From positions 13,292,160 through 13,356,159 of the forward strand of contig NC_079378.1 of assembly GCF_021018895.1 (NCBI RefSeq): a stretch of DNA of 64,000 bases. Direction: 5' to 3'. The position numbers and the translations under genes were made by a program. The DNA is from Seriola aureovittata. Lineage: Eukaryota; Chordata; Actinopteri; Carangiformes; Carangidae. Every line of letters starts with the position of its first letter. The first letter of the stretch is position 1. Positions 61,101-64,000 of this stretch are shown here, one piece after another. The notes under the pieces are model-generated. The model worked only from the letters and a program-made list of their open reading frames with translations, had not been told where the DNA came from and searched no databases.

Positions 61101-62056
61101 TGTGGTCCCCTGGTGTGTCCGTCTCACTCCTTACCAGATGTTGTCTGTGATGCAGTTTCGTTGTTTGGCAGCTGAAGAGACGCCACAGAAGAAGAGATTC
61201 AGCCGTTTTTTGTTTTTCAGATGTTTCACTGTGGGCAGTAATCTCTACAACAACCTGGAAACAATAATGTAGCTGCAAAGCATTTTCATGTAAAAATGAT
61301 ATTTTGATATTTCTGAGGAGCAGAAGTTTTTCCATAGCTGATTTGATTTTGAAGTCTTTAAAACCGGGTGGTAATTTAATTGAAAACACCCCAGACATGT
61401 TTTAATGATTTGATTCTAACATGGTATGGAAATCATTTACTTCAGTTATTAAAGACAAAAAACTAAAACATTTATTTTCATCACATGTTTCTTAATAAAA
61501 TATGACACAAGGGTTGCTATAGGGAATTTGCACATTAAAGGAAATGCATATTATAACGAGTATTGCATTTTACTTGCTTGTTTTTATTTTGGAATTTGAA
61601 ATCTTCCATAAAATAAATAAATAAATAAAAAAAATCTGGCTCTGTAATGTAAAAGTAATCAAAGAAGACAAAATTATAATTATTGTCATTACTACTACTT
61701 CAGGCGCATTTTAATGTTCTTCGAGAGTTTCACCTGGTTGGTATAGAGAAAATCATCACAGTGACCAGTAACTGCAGCACTTAGATAAATGTAGTGCAAT
61801 AGAAAGTACAATATTTCCCTCTGAAACAGTGAAGTAGAAGTATGAAGTACCTTAAAATGAAAGTACAAGTACCACTAAATTGTACTTAAAATAGTACTTG
61901 AATAAATGCACCTAGTTACTTACCACTGCCTACAGCCTCTGTAAAGGCTCCATCGTCTTTACTTGCTTGAGTCAAAGCAAAAAAAACAAAAAAACTGTTG
62001 CTAATAATTACTGTCACGTTTCCTTTCCTATAGGCTTGAATCCACCTAGAAACCCC

Positions 62057-62954
62057 ATGGAGCAGGATGTGGAGAGCCCAGCCATCATCAGACAGCCCAA
62101 GTTGCCAAAGCAGGCCCGTGAGGACCTGCCTAAACAGCTGGCAGAAATGGACAGGACTAAGAAGATCCAGCGGTACGTCCAGAAAGACGGGAAGTGCAAC
62201 GTCCATCACGGGAATGTCCGAGAGACGTACCGGTATCTGACAGACATTTTCACCACGCTGGTGGACCTCAAATGGAGGTTCAACCTCTTCATCTTCGTGT
62301 TGGTGTACACAGTAACATGGCTCTTCTTTGGCTTCATGTGGTGGCTTATTGCTTACCTCCGGGGTGATCTGGACCATATAGCAGACAATCAGTGGACTCC
62401 ATGTGTCAATAACCTGAACGGGTTTGTGTCAGCGTTTCTGTTCTCCATTGAGACGGAGACCACTATTGGTTATGGATACAGAGTCATCACGGACAAATGC
62501 CCCGAGGGGATAGTTCTGCTTTTAGTTCAGTCAGTGCTGGGATCTATCGTGAATGCCTTCATGGTGGGTTGCATGTTTGTTAAGATCTCGCAGCCCAAGA
62601 AGCGAGCTGAGACACTAGTGTTTTCCACCAATGCGGTCATCTCAATGAGAGATGGACGACTGTGCCTGATGTTCAGAGTCGGAGACCTCCGAAACTCGCA
62701 CATCGTTGAGGCTTCAATCAGGGCCAAGCTTATCAAGTCTAAGCAGACCAAGGAAGGGGAGTTCATCCCTTTGAACCAGACGGACATAAATGTGGGTTAC
62801 AACACAGGAGACGACAGGCTCTTCCTAGTGTCCCCACTCATCATCTGCCATGAGATAAATCAGAACAGCCCCTTCTGGGAGATCTCACAAGCCCACCTGG
62901 CCAAGGAGGAGCTGGAAATTGTTGTGATTCTGGAGGGGATGGTCGAGGCCACAG
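62057..62954 (+). CDS. kcnj6: G-protein-gated inward rectifier K+ channel GIRK2 / Kir3.2, main exon (3' partial)
   Basis: Plasma-membrane K+ channel subunit opened by G-protein beta-gamma and PIP2. The exon runs from a tatag acceptor (62033) to the donor ACAG|gtgagt; 299 codons plus one base are present and the C-terminal exon is outside the window. N terminus [20 protein letters not shown] matches GIRK2 (MDQDVESP ... QPKLPKQAR) better than GIRK1, 3 or 4. Then [21 protein letters not shown]1 (about 78-100) and a pore helix. The selectivity filter is TIGYG (136-140; G138 equals the mouse weaver glycine), M2 contains N166 of SIVNAFMVG, and the cytoplasmic domain has [11 protein letters not shown]210 corresponds to the GIRK2 Na+-sensing Asp. 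The ATG at 62057 was chosen by alignment with GIRK2's internal MDQD; mammals have about 16 more residues upstream, not found here. Confidence 0.93.
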
Positions 62955-64000
62955 GTGAGTCCTCAGATTCACCTTTCTGGCAGGATGTTTAATTTGTGAT
63001 GCATAGATTACAATAGTGTGTACAGCAATTGTTATTCAATAGATTTGTTTGTTGGACAGTGTTGCACAAGGAAAACATATGATTACTGTATTTCGTTGCC
63101 TCAGATTTACAAAAGTTGCCTCATTTTCAGTGACAGACCTACTTCATCATTACACAGCATGTCAATAAGTAGTATTGTCTTTTCATTTAATTTTTTTAAT
63201 TAATTTCAGTCAATTTAACAAACAATACAATGACATAGTATTTTTAGGGATGGCAATGTGGTCCATACGAAGAGTTTATAGCCACACTACCAGTACTTTA
63301 GTCCAGATTGTAACTAGACAGACGTTCATGGTTTCAAGATGATGAATCCTACTGACTTTGGTGTTCCCCTGATTTTTTCTGTTGAGCCACCAGCAGGGGA
63401 AATTTTTCAGTGAAATATCTTCTAGATGGATTGACACAAAATTTTGTACAAATGTTCACGGTTTTGCTTAAAGCGCTTCTTGTTAGACCTTCAGTCTTTT
63501 TGTTCAGCTCGAATTTAATTACTCACATGTAAATGGCTTCAAAAAGGCAGAATGTAACTAAGTGCATTTACTCAAGTACTCTATTTGTGTGTAAATTTGA
63601 GGCACACAGTATCTTCATTACATGCCACTTGATACTTCTACCTCATAACATTTCTAAATTTTGGACTTTTTGCGGCACTGTCAAATATTATAGCTATTGT
63701 TACTAGGTACTTTACTGAGATAAAAAATAAACTACAAAGTGTATTAAGTTAGAGATGAAGTGATTAGCCTATTAAAGGAGCTATATGTAAGTTTGGAGGG
63801 AGAAACAAAAGGTGGAAATACTATGTGAGGTGAGAGGAACAGGTGCGTCCAGGTGTTCTGAAATAACAGGAAGTTTAGTTATTGTAGTGTGGCTTGCTGA
63901 TCAACCCACACAGCTCATGGAGGCAATTTGAAACAAAGTGCTGCAATTTGTGGCTAAAATTCATACTCCTCAAAGTCATAACTCAGCCAAACCTGAAGAC
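62955..64000. other. kcnj6 intron after the main exon, with dispersed repeats
   Basis: No coding sequence recognised. About 63320-63470 carries the dispersed-repeat phrases GATGAATCCTACTGACTTTG and GCCACCAGCAGGGGAAATTT. About 63545-63780 carries AAGTGCATTTACTCAAGTAC and ACTTGATACTTCTACCTCAT, another common fish repeat. Confidence 0.6.

Larger units (their letters stand above)
52703..62033. other. Long kcnj6 upstream intron / spacer
   Basis: No exon recognised in about 9.3 kb. Contents: a perfect 18-bp inverted repeat at 54908-54984, a 'TTAAAGGTTCAGCTCACC' repeat at about 55034-55145, an A tract at 57399-57417, hAT-like and GTACTTAAGTAAAAGTGC-type repeat pieces at 57885-58135, an (AAAT)n run at 61608-61627 and another AGTACTTGAATAAATGCAC-type piece at 61830-61925. 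A 113-codon - strand ORF at 61398-61057 shows no family motif. Confidence 0.55.

Noticed and set aside
61057..61398. 113-codon - strand ORF in the kcnj6 upstream intron
   Set aside because: No recognised domain, no clear splice or promoter context, composition like the surrounding intron.
61916..62377. 153-codon ORF on the - strand
   Set aside because: Antisense shadow of the kcnj6 exon; no independent motif.

Overview
The window is vertebrate, most likely a percomorph teleost fish. Coding exons are small and separated by long AT-rich introns. The coding sequence matches vertebrate gene families exon by exon, and the spacers hold dispersed repeats typical of fish genomes: a tRNA-derived SINE remnant, Tc1-like transposon pieces, terminal-inverted-repeat elements, a LINE remnant and long microsatellites. 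No bacterial, viral or CRISPR-like system was seen. Most apparent short ORFs are chance ORFs in introns, repeats or antisense to exons.

Layout, left to right. (1) pgk1 on the + strand, exons 2-11, 2013-10846, poly(A) signal near 11749; exon 1 was not found and should lie upstream. (2) On the - strand and convergent with pgk1, a ten-exon transmembrane adaptor gene of the LAT/LAT2 (NTAL) type, 20758 to 13308, with five Tyr-x-Asn Grb2-type motifs. (3) A 5 kb spacer with a decayed Tc1-like fragment. (4) myl10, a myosin regulatory light chain, - strand, 30296 to 25816, complete at 168 residues, with a compact TATA/E-box promoter. (5) About 30.4-37.2 kb: an accessory block with two unrecognised - strand coding candidates, a degenerate tandem repeat, a 370 bp TA-rich microsatellite, a truncated Tc1 element and a LINE remnant ending in poly(A). 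(6) kctd7, + strand, complete in four exons, 37692-46495, with a terminal-inverted-repeat element in its 3' flank. (7) A spacer, then a likely 5' exon at 50798-50980, a large inverted-repeat element, and the main coding exon of kcnj6 (GIRK2) at 62057-62954. The kcnj6 C-terminal exon lies beyond the window.

The genes do not form a pathway. They serve glycolysis, immune-receptor signalling, muscle contraction, CUL3-type ubiquitin adaptor function and G-protein-gated K+ conductance. The strongest evidence is that exon lengths and splice phases close exactly into full-length products: pgk1 1189 nt plus the expected 65 nt exon 1, lat2-like 468 nt, myl10 507 nt, kctd7 885 nt. The points most worth checking are the microsatellite abutting a weak myl10 splice donor, the tandem-repeat candidate gene at about 34 kb, a possible N-terminal extension of Kctd7, an apparent upstream ORF spanning the kcnj6 5' exons, and the foldback elements.
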